A stretch of 64,000 bases of DNA. It comes from Woeseiaceae bacterium (GTDB lineage Bacteria > Pseudomonadota > Gammaproteobacteria > Steroidobacterales > Woeseiaceae). The stretch spans positions 1-64,000 of the forward strand of contig JAJFKP010000038.1 in NCBI GenBank assembly GCA_021773135.1, read 5' to 3'. The translations under genes were made by a program, and so were the position numbers. Positions within the stretch are counted from its first letter, which is position 1. Each line of letters starts with the position of its first letter. Under the pieces are notes generated by a model. That model was not told the DNA's origin. It saw nothing but the letters and a program-made list of their open reading frames with translations, and did no database searches. Positions 19,406-28,840 of this stretch are shown one piece after another.

Positions 19406-20608
19406 ATGGTTGCCAAAAGACAAATCGTTCATGCCAGTCGATCGGGTTCGCCTTTGTCGGACGGGATACCAATCCCTTGTGTGGTCATGCGTGGTGGTAC
19501 GAGTCGTGGCCTGTTTTTTCACGAACGTGATTTGCCGCGAAACCTCCGACTGAGAGACAGCATTATAATGGGTGCCGTTGGCGCACCTGATCCACGCCAG
19601 GTCGATGGGCTCGGCGGTGCCGATATGCTACTAAGCAAGATAGCCATCGTTTCGCGCGCGTCCGACGATGGCGTCGATATCGAATGCGAATTCGCGAATA
19701 TCGCTCCTGGCAAGGATCGCCCCACGTTCGGCACCAATTGCGGCAACCTGATCGCCGCAGTCGCATTGTTTGCCCTTGATGAGGGTTTGGTGTCGGCGTC
19801 GCGCAGGTTCGCTGTAATTCGGATCAGGAACAAGAACTCCGGTAATCTGATTGACGCCCGCATCGGCTGCCTGGCCGGCGAGTCCGGCGTCAAGACCAGC
19901 ACATCAGGCATGTCGAATTCCGGTGTATGTGTTGATCTGGATTTCCTGGAACCGGTTGGTACGGTTAGCAAAGTTTTATTACCAACCGGCAGTGCCCGCG
20001 ATACCTTTGTCTTGGGTGACGGCCGTTCAGTCGACGTTACAGTCGTTGACGCTGGAGCGTTGTATGTATTTGCCCGTGCTGCCGATCTCGGCCTGACAGC
20101 AACCGAATCGGCACAGCAGTTGAACGCCGATCCAGCGGCGCTCGTGACACTGGAACATCTCCGCGGGATGGTGGCGCATAGCATCGGTCTTGTAGGCTCG
20201 GTATCGGATGCAACCCGCCTTACGCCGGACGTGCCAAAACTGGCGTTCGTAGGTCCGCCGCAGGATTACCGATGCAGCGATAACTCAGCACAAGTCGAAT
20301 CTGGTGATGTCGACCTGGTAGGCCGCATAGTCTCGTCACAGAATTATCACCGGGCGTATGCTGTAACCGGTGCAATCGCCACTGCCGCTGCTGCCGTGGT
20401 GCAGGGCTCAGTCGTCAATGATATTTATGGCAGGGAGGCGACTGCAGGGGTTCACGACATTCGCATAGGACACCCGTCGGGAACGGTAACCTGTGCAATT
20501 GAGTGCCGTAACCTGGATAACAGACTCAACATTCAGCGCGCAGGCCTGATGCGCACGGCGCGCCGTATCATGCAGGGCACCGTAGTCGTGCCCAACCACT
20601 GTTTCTAA
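19406..20608 (+). CDS. PrpF family isomerase (methylaconitate/oxalomesaconate-type)
   Basis: PrpF proteins are cofactor-free cis-trans isomerases or tautomerases with two diaminopimelate-epimerase-like halves. CVVMRGGTSRGLFFH at the N-terminus is the family signature. Next come GAPDPRQVDGLGGADMLLSK and GTNCGNLIAAVALFALDEG in the first half, and the second half ends with IGHPSGTV. The length of 400 residues is normal. No prpB/prpC/acnD (2-methylcitrate) genes are near. It follows the ATP-grasp gene by 9 bases, so it may have been recruited to make an unusual dicarboxylic acid for the polymer, which is speculation. Confidence 0.85.
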   Translation: MVAKRQIVHASRSGSPLSDGIPIPCVVMRGGTSRGLFFHERDLPRNLRLRDSIIMGAVGAPDPRQVDGLGGADMLLSKIAIVSRASDDGVDIECEFANIAPGKDRPTFGTNCGNLIAAVALFALDEGLVSASRRFAVIRIRNKNSGNLIDARIGCLAGESGVKTSTSGMSNSGVCVDLDFLEPVGTVSKVLLPTGSARDTFVLGDGRSVDVTVVDAGALYVFARAADLGLTATESAQQLNADPAALVTLEHLRGMVAHSIGLVGSVSDATRLTPDVPKLAFVGPPQDYRCSDNSAQVESGDVDLVGRIVSSQNYHRAYAVTGAIATAAAAVVQGSVVNDIYGREATAGVHDIRIGHPSGTVTCAIECRNLDNRLNIQRAGLMRTARRIMQGTVVVPNHCF

Positions 20609-20703
20609 TTCGGTCGCGGCAAACGCGCTGGTGTTTTCCCAATAAGTTGGCGGGCCCAGGACATCCATGTGTTCGACAGATGAGCTCTCGTATATTTGCC
20701 TGG

Positions 20704-21741
20704 CTAAGGGCGACGCGGCGTTCGATCAATGTATTCCTGCATACGGCCCTCGTTATAAAGCTGTCTGAAAAATGCGTCGGGATCGCATTCAAAGGGAAAA
20801 ATCACTGCGTCAGGCTGGCGTGTCCAGACTCTCCTGCGAATCGACGGACGTGAGTAATTATCGGGATCGACCAGCGTCACGACGACAGTCAACCGATTCC
20901 CGTCGTCTCCGAGACTATAACGCTCAATAATTTTGGCGTTCTCCGATATGGGTTCGCCGTTGAAGTCCCTGATTGTCTGCGACAACAGCGTGGTTTCTAT
21001 GACCAGTTCACCGTTCTCGATTGCGCCGGTTGAATACCCCATTGCCGAGTTTGGATAAAAATCAGGATCTTTGCGATCGTCCGTAAATACACGGCGCAGG
21101 AGGTTGAATGCCTCGTACAGAAACACAAGCTTGTCGTCGTCAACCACTATTTCAAATGGAAAAGACCAGGTAATTGCTGAGTACAAGCCAGGTGAGATAC
21201 AGCGTTTCTGCGGCTCGTCCATTCTCGCATCGTATCCTGCGTGCCATTCCCGTGCCGCCGGCGTCATTTCGGTCGTCCATTTGCGAAAATCCAATCCCCG
21301 AAGCGGCGCCCAAATGCCGCCGACCTGTGACATATCGGTGATCGGCGTTTGCGGTGGCTGTTCTGCGAAGGGTTGTGCAGACCAGCTCGAGCCATCTTCG
21401 CCAAACTCGGCGGCGGTTTCAACGACATCGATAGAATGCATGATGCCGGACATCAATCCGTCTTCGAGATTTCCTGTTAGTCGTCGTTGAAACAGGTAGC
21501 CCTGCCTGTCGCGAGAATCGATAAAAAGCTCAATTGAGTCGCCGTTGATAGTGACCGGCGCCGGGCCGCCTTCGACCCATGCAAACCAGCGGTCATCTTT
21601 CCGCGTGATCTCGAGCAAGCCAACCAATGGCTCTGCGGGAATCTGCACATTCAGCAGCCACGCGCCCTCGAAATCGGTGTCTTGTGCCTGCGCGATGGAT
21701 GCCAGGCATGCAAGCACTAAAGCAGCAGCGAGTCTCCGCAT
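20704..21741 (-). CDS. Exported protein of unknown function, coupled to DUF6152 gene
   Basis: A signal peptide (MRRLAAALVLACLASIAQA, cleaved before QDTD) leads a 325-residue mature protein rich in beta-structure, with no catalytic motif I recognise. The first part (FEGAWLLNVQIPAEPLVGLLE) looks like a lipocalin-like barrel start. Its ATG overlaps the stop of the upstream DUF6152 gene (ATGA), so the two are translationally coupled and probably act together. The pairing occurs in environmental gammaproteobacteria, from memory of such loci. No function is claimed. Confidence 0.75.
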   Translation of the reverse strand: MRRLAAALVLACLASIAQAQDTDFEGAWLLNVQIPAEPLVGLLEITRKDDRWFAWVEGGPAPVTINGDSIELFIDSRDRQGYLFQRRLTGNLEDGLMSGIMHSIDVVETAAEFGEDGSSWSAQPFAEQPPQTPITDMSQVGGIWAPLRGLDFRKWTTEMTPAAREWHAGYDARMDEPQKRCISPGLYSAITWSFPFEIVVDDDKLVFLYEAFNLLRRVFTDDRKDPDFYPNSAMGYSTGAIENGELVIETTLLSQTIRDFNGEPISENAKIIERYSLGDDGNRLTVVVTLVDPDNYSRPSIRRRVWTRQPDAVIFPFECDPDAFFRQLYNEGRMQEYIDRTPRRP

Positions 21742-22142
21742 CAGTTCTTGATATCGTAAGCGACGGATCGGGATGTCAGAACACGTCCGTCGGGCAAAGT
21801 TACATCAATAATTGACATGATTGTCTTGTTCGTATGCCCGATGTGGCCATACATTTTTATGCGGTCCCCGACCTTGATCGTATCCTTCATCCAGCCCTGA
21901 CGTACCAACTTGGTCGGCGTCAGGCCGCGCGTGTCCCAGAGAACCTGTTTGCCATCTCCATCGGTGACGTTGACGTAGTAGCGCACGTGCGGACTCCTGA
22001 ACCAGACTTCCGTGACAATCCCTTCTATAGTCATCGGTGCGTTGCGGTCGAACTCCGCAGCGTAGGAGTGATGTGCGATAACATGGTTGGCGAAGCCTGT
22101 AGCGCTCAAAAAAAGAACGGCGGCCGCAATCTTGGCGTTCAT
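21741..22142 (-). CDS. DUF6152 family exported protein
   Basis: A 133-residue protein with a signal peptide (AAAVLFLSATGFANHVIA) and the characteristic mature start HHSYAAEFD. MTIEGIVTEVWFRSPHVRYYV then follows as an OB-like barrel. Start at 22142 is chosen because the upstream extension to 22202 would bury the signal peptide. The last base of its stop is shared with the start of the next exported protein. It runs in the same direction as the glrR gene, which ends 60 bases upstream. Function unknown; periplasmic location expected. Confidence 0.82.
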   Translation of the reverse strand: MNAKIAAAVLFLSATGFANHVIAHHSYAAEFDRNAPMTIEGIVTEVWFRSPHVRYYVNVTDGDGKQVLWDTRGLTPTKLVRQGWMKDTIKVGDRIKMYGHIGHTNKTIMSIIDVTLPDGRVLTSRSVAYDIKN

Positions 22143-22202
22143 AGATCGGTTTCTCTCGCTTGCAAATTGGACCACGAGATTATAGCCCGTAATGGCAGCC
22201 AA

Positions 22203-23555
22203 TTACCGGGTCTTGAATGAATCCGGATTCAGGTCGTGACGAGCGAGCAGCTTATAGAAATCAGTCCGATTCCGTTTCGCAAGTCGAGCAGCCTGGCTGA
22301 CATTGCCGACCGTAATCTGCAGGATCTGGGACAGGTAATTGCGCGTAAATTCATCGCGTGCATCGGTAAATGACGCCAGTTTTCCAGCGTGTTCGCCAAG
22401 CGATGATTGCACCAGTTCGCCACTAATAACCGGCGAGCGGGACAGTGCGACATTCTGCCTGACAATATTATAAAGCTGGCGAATGTTGCCCGGCCATTCT
22501 GCAGTAACGAGTAGTTCGACTGCTTCCGGAGCGTACACCTTCCTTTCCTGACCGGCTTCGGACGCGATCTGTTGCAGGAAATGCGAAACAAGCAGGGGAA
22601 TATCTTCGCGACGCTCGTCCAGCAGGGGCAGACCGATATTCACCACATTCAATCGATAATACAGGTCCTCCCGGAATCCTCCGTCACGCATCATGGCTGG
22701 CAAATCTCTGTGCGTCGCAGATATGACGCGTACGTCAACCTGTATTGCATCAGTGCTTCCAACCGGACGAACCTGGTGTTCCTGCAAAACGCGCAGCAAC
22801 TTCACCTGCAGGCGCATTGGCATATCGCCGATTTCGTCGAGCAGCAGCGTGCCGCCCTCTGCCGCCTGGAACAGGCCTTCATGATTACGGGTAGCGCCCG
22901 TAAACGCGCCCTTCAAGTGACCGAACAATTCCGATTCGAGCAGGTTTTCCGCCATTGCGCTGCAATTGATAGCAACAAACGGTTTGTCTCTTCGCGGGCT
23001 TGCGCGATGGATCGCTCGGGCGAGTAATTCCTTGCCGGTGCCGCTTTGCCCGGTAATGAGAACCCGCGCGTCCGTTGCGGCGACCATCTTCGATTGCGCC
23101 AGTATTTCCTTCAATTTCTGATTGCGCGTGATGATCTCTGTCGCCCAGTCATCATCGACTTCCGCAGAGCCGGAAACTTTCATGGCACGCTCGACAGTTT
23201 CCATGAGCTCATCTTTGTCGATGGGCTTCGTCAGAAAACCAAATGCGCCGCTCTGAGTTGCAGTGACAGCATCCGGAATCGTTCCATGCGCCGTGATAAT
23301 GACGACCCGAAGCCCTGGCGACTTGATCTGCAGTTCGTTTAGCAAACCTATACCGTCCATCTTGTCCATCTTCAGGTCGGTAACGACGAGGTCAGGTCGA
23401 AATCGATGCAAAACGGCGAGCGCCTTGTGTGCGCTCTCCACCGCCTCAACTTCGTAGTCTTCCGCGCGCAGGCGAATGCTTAGCAGACGCAAGAGACCGG
23501 GGTCGTCATCGACCAACAGGATCTTGCCTTTTGATTCAGGGTGGTTACTTGCCAT
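22203..23555 (-). CDS. glrR: GlrR/QseF-like sigma-54-dependent response regulator
   Basis: NtrC-type activator of RpoN promoters. A receiver domain with phospho-acceptor D60 (VVTDLKM) and K110 is followed by the AAA+ domain with Walker A GQSGTGKE (169-176). The sigma-54 contact loop GAFTGA lies at 215-220, and Walker B is LLLDEIGD. The Fis-type C-terminal helix-turn-helix GNVSQAARLAKRNRTDFYKLL is very close to E. coli GlrR. Its position after a QseG-like and a GlrK-like gene repeats the enteric glrK-qseG-glrR order. In enterics it controls the glmY small RNA and envelope genes. No GlmY-like element was recognised here. Confidence 0.92.
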   Translation of the reverse strand: MASNHPESKGKILLVDDDPGLLRLLSIRLRAEDYEVEAVESAHKALAVLHRFRPDLVVTDLKMDKMDGIGLLNELQIKSPGLRVVIITAHGTIPDAVTATQSGAFGFLTKPIDKDELMETVERAMKVSGSAEVDDDWATEIITRNQKLKEILAQSKMVAATDARVLITGQSGTGKELLARAIHRASPRRDKPFVAINCSAMAENLLESELFGHLKGAFTGATRNHEGLFQAAEGGTLLLDEIGDMPMRLQVKLLRVLQEHQVRPVGSTDAIQVDVRVISATHRDLPAMMRDGGFREDLYYRLNVVNIGLPLLDERREDIPLLVSHFLQQIASEAGQERKVYAPEAVELLVTAEWPGNIRQLYNIVRQNVALSRSPVISGELVQSSLGEHAGKLASFTDARDEFTRNYLSQILQITVGNVSQAARLAKRNRTDFYKLLARHDLNPDSFKTR

Positions 23556-23661
23556 AGTCTTAAGCAGGTTCGCTGCGCATTAATAGATAGTTTGTCGACA
23601 GTTTACAACGGGAGGGCCGGAGTTGGTTAGTGCTCGAGCAACGCCACTGTACAGCAACGGT

Positions 23662-24291
23662 TTAGCGGGGATCAGTTTCGTCAGCCTGTTCGCGGATCGA
23701 CCTCTCTATAGAAGTTATCGCTTCCAACTTTGATTCTGCATCTGCAAGCGATTCGCGGAGCTGCCGATTTTCGGCCTCAATAATCGCAATTCGGCGCGCA
23801 ACTGCTTCTTCTTCGGACGAGGCTGCTCTTGTGTTTTCACTGCGCAAGCGGCGCGCTTCGTTGTTAACCACAATTCGCGATTCCACTGCATTCAGAAAAA
23901 TAGTTGCGAGAGCAATTTCTGAATTTGTCATCAGTTCCGTTTGTGCCAGCAGCTCTCGCAGCATGCCCTGCGCCTGCACACTGTCTTCTTCTGCGTGCCC
24001 CGGCGTCGCCAATACCAGCGCGTAGCGGAGCCGGCTGGAAGTGCCAGGCGTCAGTTGGGCGGCGGCCTGTGCGTCGGCGAATATTTCCGCCTGCGTAGCC
24101 GGGTCCCCGCCGGTCAGCGAGTACAACTCTGTCAGATAGGTGTTGGCTTCAGGTGCACCCAAAATGACGGTGTCGTCTGCTACCGCCGTTTGCCGGCCCT
24201 TGAGCCAGTTTGCCGTCATCTCGCATCCGGACACCAGCACCGCCAGAACCCCGACTGCGAGCATGCGTTGATTTCGTAAAACTCTATGCAT
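23662..24291 (-). CDS. qseG: QseG-like outer-membrane lipoprotein of the GlrK/GlrR locus
   Basis: A 209-residue lipoprotein. The lipobox is VLVSGC near residue 22 after MHRVLRNQRMLAVGVLA. A helical middle part and a C-terminal coiled coil (EEEAVARRIAIIEAENRQLRESL) follow. In E. coli the equivalent lipoprotein sits between kinase and regulator and binds the kinase in the envelope. The start at 24291 overlaps the kinase gene by 8 bases, which argues for translational coupling. An in-frame extension to 24366 lacks a signal sequence start. Sequence similarity alone would not identify it; position plus lipobox plus coiled coil do. Confidence 0.78.
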   Translation of the reverse strand: MHRVLRNQRMLAVGVLAVLVSGCEMTANWLKGRQTAVADDTVILGAPEANTYLTELYSLTGGDPATQAEIFADAQAAAQLTPGTSSRLRYALVLATPGHAEEDSVQAQGMLRELLAQTELMTNSEIALATIFLNAVESRIVVNNEARRLRSENTRAASSEEEAVARRIAIIEAENRQLRESLADAESKLEAITSIERSIREQADETDPR

Positions 24292-25750
24292 TTGCCGCGA
24301 TCCTTTGATTCGCTGCCTCCCGCTTCTGCGGGATGTGAATCTGGAAGTGGGCACCCGAAAATTCATCCGAATTCACCAATTCTACTGATCCATCATGTGC
24401 CTGTATGCACTCGAGAACGACTGAAAGTCCAATCCCGGTGCCGGCTATATGACCACCTTGTTCCTGGTTGCCCTGGAAAAACGCTTCAAATATCCGCGGA
24501 GTCTCATGTTGCGGAATTCCAGGCCCGGTGTCCGCGAACTCCAGCACAAAACTAACGGGTGTCGATTTCGCACGTATTGTAACAATGCCGCCTGTGGGCG
24601 TGAATTTCACCGCGTTGGAGAGCAGATTGTCGAGCACGGTGCGCAGTTTGTCCCGATCTGCCGTTACGACAATATCCTCGACATCCAGCTTGAGCTGTAT
24701 TTGCGCGGCCTTGAGCGCAAGACGCTGCGCTTTGGCAACCGAAATAACCAGCGCGCGAAGCGGAAAATCCGATAGCGTCAGAACCTCGTTCTTCGATTGC
24801 CAGGCGCTAAAACTCAGGAGGTTCTCAATAAGTTGCTGCAGCTTCAGCCCGTTCAGGCGCAGGATATCGGTGACTTCTCGTTGCGGTTGTTCCAACTCGC
24901 CGACGGTGCCGTCAAGCAATAATTCGGTACCTTCACGAATATTGGCCAGTGGCGTCTTCAATTCATGCGACATGTGCCTGAGAAAACGGTTCTTTTCCTC
25001 TGCCAATTCCAGCAAGCGCAGCCTGAGCCACTCCAGCTGGCGGCCGAGCCGTTCGAGGTCGCTCGGACCCTTGACCTCGATCGGCCTGGAGAATCCGCTC
25101 TTGCCAAGCTGAGCGATCGCCCGGTCTATCTGCCGGATAGGCTTGGCGACCAGCAGGGTGAAGAACAACACCAGAATGAGTGTTCCAGGGACCAGCGCCG
25201 CAGTTTGCCAGGCGGACACCTGCTGTGCCCGACGGGTACTGTCCTGAAGTCGATTTAATTCGAGTTCAATGTGGTTGCTCAGTGTTAACGACAGGCGCGT
25301 AACCCGTTGTCTAAGTGTCGCGAATTCGGCGACCACCGCTTCACCTGCCTCGTCGGTAAATTCTGTATCGGACAGATTGGCTACGATGCGCCGGGCCGAA
25401 ACAAGAATGGAGCGCGCGAAAGAATCGGCGTTCGCTTTTTCCGCCAGCGGCGACATCTTTTCGATGCGCTGTTCCAGTCCTTCCGCGTCCTGCTGCAGGA
25501 GGTTCAGGCTGTCCTCATTTCTCAAAACGAGGTATTGACGTGCGACGCGTTCAAGCGAATCGACCTGCTGCGATAGCAGGCGATTGTCTTCCGCTGCCGT
25601 GATGCCGGTGACCACAAGCTGTTCACTTTGCTCGGCAAGACGGTCCAGGTTGACCAGCGCCCAGACTATTGCAATCAACAAGGGTAGTGCCACCAGTCCG
25701 AAACCGACGAGAATCAGACCGTTAAGTGACTGTGGGCGCGGGAAAGCCAT
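24284..25750 (-). CDS. glrK: GlrK/QseE-like sensor histidine kinase
   Basis: Membrane histidine kinase. TM1 (LILVGFGLVALPLLIAIVWALV) is followed by a helical periplasmic sensor of about 140 residues and TM2 (TAALVPGTLILVLFFTLLV). A HAMP segment (KPIRQIDRAIAQLG) and HisKA come next, with H262 in HMSHELKTPLANIREG. The HATPase domain has DNLLSNAVKF, FADTGPGIP, FFQGNQ and GTGIGLSVV. It is first of the kinase-lipoprotein-regulator set. Only 30 bases separate it from the galE stop, so it may also be transcribed from upstream of galE. Envelope or surface stress is the likely signal, by analogy. Confidence 0.9.
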   Translation of the reverse strand: MAFPRPQSLNGLILVGFGLVALPLLIAIVWALVNLDRLAEQSEQLVVTGITAAEDNRLLSQQVDSLERVARQYLVLRNEDSLNLLQQDAEGLEQRIEKMSPLAEKANADSFARSILVSARRIVANLSDTEFTDEAGEAVVAEFATLRQRVTRLSLTLSNHIELELNRLQDSTRRAQQVSAWQTAALVPGTLILVLFFTLLVAKPIRQIDRAIAQLGKSGFSRPIEVKGPSDLERLGRQLEWLRLRLLELAEEKNRFLRHMSHELKTPLANIREGTELLLDGTVGELEQPQREVTDILRLNGLKLQQLIENLLSFSAWQSKNEVLTLSDFPLRALVISVAKAQRLALKAAQIQLKLDVEDIVVTADRDKLRTVLDNLLSNAVKFTPTGGIVTIRAKSTPVSFVLEFADTGPGIPQHETPRIFEAFFQGNQEQGGHIAGTGIGLSVVLECIQAHDGSVELVNSDEFSGAHFQIHIPQKREAANQRIAANA

Positions 25751-25780
25751 GTCTTTTAGTGTAGCACTCGGGAACTATGG

Positions 25781-26809
25781 TCAACCTGCATTTGCTTGGG
25801 ATTCCGACCAATATGCCTGCGGATCGCGTGCTGCGATTTTCTTCTCCCAGGCGAGAGCGGTCTCAACAATCGTATCGAGGTTGTCATATCTGGGCGCCCA
25901 GCCCAAAACGTCGCGTACACGATCTGCGACGGCAATCAATGCCGGCGGATCCCCGGCACGCCGCGGCTCGTCGTTGACCGTGAGCGTCGCGCCGTTCGCC
26001 TTTTCTACTGCACGGAGCACCTCGCGTACGCTGTAGCCGTGTCCGTACCCACAGTTGAGAATCGTCGAATCCCCGCCAGTACGCAGGTACCTCAGGGCAT
26101 CGAGATGAGCACTCGCAAGATCATCCACGTGAATGTAGTCGCGCAGACCGGTGCCATCAGGGGTCGGGTAGTCTGTGCCGTAGACGGAGACGTGGGAGCG
26201 TTTTCCAACGGCCGCTTCGCAGGCCACTTTAACCAGCAAGGTTGCTTTGGGTGTGGATTGTCCGATAGTACCGCTCGGCTCACAGCCTGCCACGTTGAAG
26301 TAGCGCAGGACAACATAGGAAGGACCACCGGCAAGCGCCAGATCCCGCAGCATCCATTCAGTCATTAGTTTAGACGTGCCGTAAGGATTAATAGGGCAGG
26401 TCGGCGACGTTTCCGCTGCCAGGCCGTCTTCCGGTATGCCGTAGACGGCGGCCGTGGAGGAAAACACGACGTTCTTAACGCCATGGCGATGACTAACCTC
26501 AAGCAGGGTGCGACTACTGGCGGTGTTATTTCCGTAGTACTTAAGTGGATCCGCAACAGATTCTGGCACAATGGTGTGTGCCGCGAAGTGCATTACGGTA
26601 TCGATTTCATGTGCTGCGAATAGTTTTTCCAGTAGCTCCCTGTCACCCGTGTCACCGACGACGAGCTCGCCGCTGGTGACGGCGGCCTCGAAGCCTGTGG
26701 AGAGGTTGTCGAGTACAAGCACCGATTCTCCGATCGCGCCGAGTTGTCGCACGACATGGCTGCCAATATAGCCGGCGCCGCCGGTGACCAGAATTCTTGC
26801 GTTTTTCAT
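25781..26809 (-). CDS. galE: UDP-glucose 4-epimerase
   Basis: Short-chain dehydrogenase-type epimerase interconverting UDP-glucose and UDP-galactose, supplying the nearby glycan locus. It has the NAD-binding loop VTGGAGYIGSHVVRQLG, FAAHTIVPESVADPLKYY, and SSTAAVYG. The catalytic Tyr-x3-Lys is in NPYGTSKLMTEW, and the GalE signature RDYIHVDDLASAHLDAL is present. The frame extends to 26833, but the start MKNARILVTGG at 26809 fits all relatives. The length of 342 residues is normal. Confidence 0.93.
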   Translation of the reverse strand: MKNARILVTGGAGYIGSHVVRQLGAIGESVLVLDNLSTGFEAAVTSGELVVGDTGDRELLEKLFAAHEIDTVMHFAAHTIVPESVADPLKYYGNNTASSRTLLEVSHRHGVKNVVFSSTAAVYGIPEDGLAAETSPTCPINPYGTSKLMTEWMLRDLALAGGPSYVVLRYFNVAGCEPSGTIGQSTPKATLLVKVACEAAVGKRSHVSVYGTDYPTPDGTGLRDYIHVDDLASAHLDALRYLRTGGDSTILNCGYGHGYSVREVLRAVEKANGATLTVNDEPRRAGDPPALIAVADRVRDVLGWAPRYDNLDTIVETALAWEKKIAARDPQAYWSESQANAG

Positions 26810-27022
26810 AAAGCTGCCAATAACCCTGAACAAAAGCGCGATTGCGCATTCTAAGTTTCATGATTCTACCAATACTACTCGGCGTATCAGGACTTGTGTC
26901 GCACTAACTGCTTGAAAAAGCAGGAAGTGTCGCCAAAAAAGGACGATCTACGTCCTGTTTTCGAGTCGAATTGCTGGATATGATCTCTCAATCCGCAGGA
27001 AGGCGGGTCACCCAATCGGAGA

Positions 27023-28810
27023 TTGAAGTTGAGCACGAAGGGAATCATTAACCACAAAACGTCGTTGGCTGCTCTTGCCGCTCTGGTCCTGCTCTCTGCC
27101 TGTGGCGGCAGCAGCAGCGGAATCAGCACGGCGCCGCCCCCGCCAGGACCACCTCCGCCACCGCCGCCGCCGCCAGCGGCGACGGTAAACGTCTCCGGCG
27201 CATTGACCTACGAGTTCCCGCAACGAAATACCAGCTGTAGAGGCATCAATCTGGACAACCCTGTGCTGCGGCCAATTCGCGGGGCGACCGTGCAGCTCCT
27301 GGATGCAGCCGGTACAAACGTCGTGAATTCTCAGACGTCCGGTGCAGGTGGCGTTTATTCTTTCGATGTTGCTTCCTCGACTGATTTTATCCTGCGCGTC
27401 CGGGCCGAGCTGCAGGCGTCGAACTGGGACGTGGAGGTCCGCAACAACGTGGATGCATCCGCAAGCCCACCGCCGTTGGCGCAACGGCCGATTTATACAA
27501 TGGACCTGGCCTTTAACAGCGGTGTCGCCAGTGTGACTGATCTGGACCTGATCGCTACGACCGGTTGGGATGGAAACAGTTACGCCGCGACACGAGTTGC
27601 GGCGCCGTTCGCTATCCTCGACGCGATCTATTCCGCAATGCAATTCGTCCTCGCGGAAGATAGCAATGCCGTTTTTCCGCCGCTGGACGCATTCTGGAGC
27701 CCCGACAATCAGGCGGCGAGTCCAACTGACATTGATGCCGGTGATCTGCCCACCTCATTCTATGATGGCAATAACTCCCTTTTCCTGCTGGGCGACGCTG
27801 CAACAGATCCAGACGAGTTTGACGATCACATCGTGGTTCATGAATGGGGCCACTACTTCGAAGATAATTTTTCGCGATCGGACAGCATAGGTGGCAGCCA
27901 CGGTCTTGGCGACTCGCTCGACATGCGAACCGCTTTCGGCGAAGGCTGGGCATCGGCGTTGGCAGGGATGGCGCTGAATGACCCCATCTACTGCGATACC
28001 CGCAGCGCAACCGCCGGAGGTGGATTCAGTGCAGAAACGACCACAGGTGGCGTAGACGGGTGGTTTAACGAGTTCACGATCATAAGATTTATTTATGATC
28101 TTTGGGACACTGACAACGACGCCGCCGACAACGATACATCAAGCATAGGGTTTGGTCCGATTTACCAGGTCATGACCGGGCCGCAAGCGACCACCGCGGC
28201 GTTTACCAGCGTCTTCACATTCGCAACCTACCTGAAGCTGCACGGCACCGGGCAGAACAGCTTCATTGATGGATTGCTGACCGACGGCGGCATCAATCCG
28301 ACCGCTATCGATATTTGGGGGTCGACCGAGACCAATGACGCCTCAGCACTCCCTCCTGGCAATCCTGACGTCCTCGATGTTTATACGCCTTTGACGCTGG
28401 GTGCGGCGCCCGTCAGTATCTGCGTGAACAGTCAGTTCGACAATGGCCGGGATGGCAACAAACTTTCCCAGCATCGCTATCTTACGCTGAACGTACCGAT
28501 GAGCCAGCAGGTAACGTTCACGGTAGCGGCCAATCCCGCGCCCTCGCAGCCCTCAGCCGGATTCGATTGCACCGCGGACGATAACGATCCCGAAAACAAT
28601 GAACACAGTGACCCTGACATCCTGGTTTATCGCGATGGCCAACTGTTCGTAATCGGCTTTGGGTGCACACCGAATAGCGAAGTCACGACCAGTGGTGGCC
28701 AGCTTGCCGCTGGCGATTATGTAGTTGACCTCAACGAATTTCGGCACGAGGATGATGATTCTCCGGGCAACTTTCCGGAGCAGGTGTGCTTCGACGTATC
28801 GGCAAACTAG
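27023..28810 (+). CDS. HEXXH metalloprotease-like lipoprotein with polyproline linker
   Basis: Lipoprotein signal with lipobox LLSACG (about residue 27), then PPPPGPPPPPPPPP and a carboxypeptidase-regulatory-like beta domain (AATVNVSGALTYEF to about 200). The catalytic part has VVHEWGHYFED (H273, E274, H277) and a downstream FGEGWAS with E307. This HEXXH plus GEGW layout resembles the gluzincins, especially the M36/fungalysin type. A C-terminal beta domain of about 130 residues resembles a bacterial pre-peptidase C-terminal domain. The start is TTG (27023 or 27029), since no ATG or GTG fits. It probably acts as a surface-anchored protease. The exact peptidase family needs a profile search. 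Confidence 0.75.
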   Translation: MKLSTKGIINHKTSLAALAALVLLSACGGSSSGISTAPPPPGPPPPPPPPPAATVNVSGALTYEFPQRNTSCRGINLDNPVLRPIRGATVQLLDAAGTNVVNSQTSGAGGVYSFDVASSTDFILRVRAELQASNWDVEVRNNVDASASPPPLAQRPIYTMDLAFNSGVASVTDLDLIATTGWDGNSYAATRVAAPFAILDAIYSAMQFVLAEDSNAVFPPLDAFWSPDNQAASPTDIDAGDLPTSFYDGNNSLFLLGDAATDPDEFDDHIVVHEWGHYFEDNFSRSDSIGGSHGLGDSLDMRTAFGEGWASALAGMALNDPIYCDTRSATAGGGFSAETTTGGVDGWFNEFTIIRFIYDLWDTDNDAADNDTSSIGFGPIYQVMTGPQATTAAFTSVFTFATYLKLHGTGQNSFIDGLLTDGGINPTAIDIWGSTETNDASALPPGNPDVLDVYTPLTLGAAPVSICVNSQFDNGRDGNKLSQHRYLTLNVPMSQQVTFTVAANPAPSQPSAGFDCTADDNDPENNEHSDPDILVYRDGQLFVIGFGCTPNSEVTTSGGQLAAGDYVVDLNEFRHEDDDSPGNFPEQVCFDVSAN

Positions 28811-28840
28811 AATATTGACCTATCAAACCTGGAATCAAGC

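Noticed and set aside
19519-20184. 221-codon minus-strand frame
   Set aside because: Antisense to the PrpF gene, no ribosome site and no recognisable domain.
24468-25112. 214-codon plus-strand frame
   Set aside because: Antisense to the conserved HisKA/HATPase part of the GlrK-like kinase; Ser/Arg-rich shadow.
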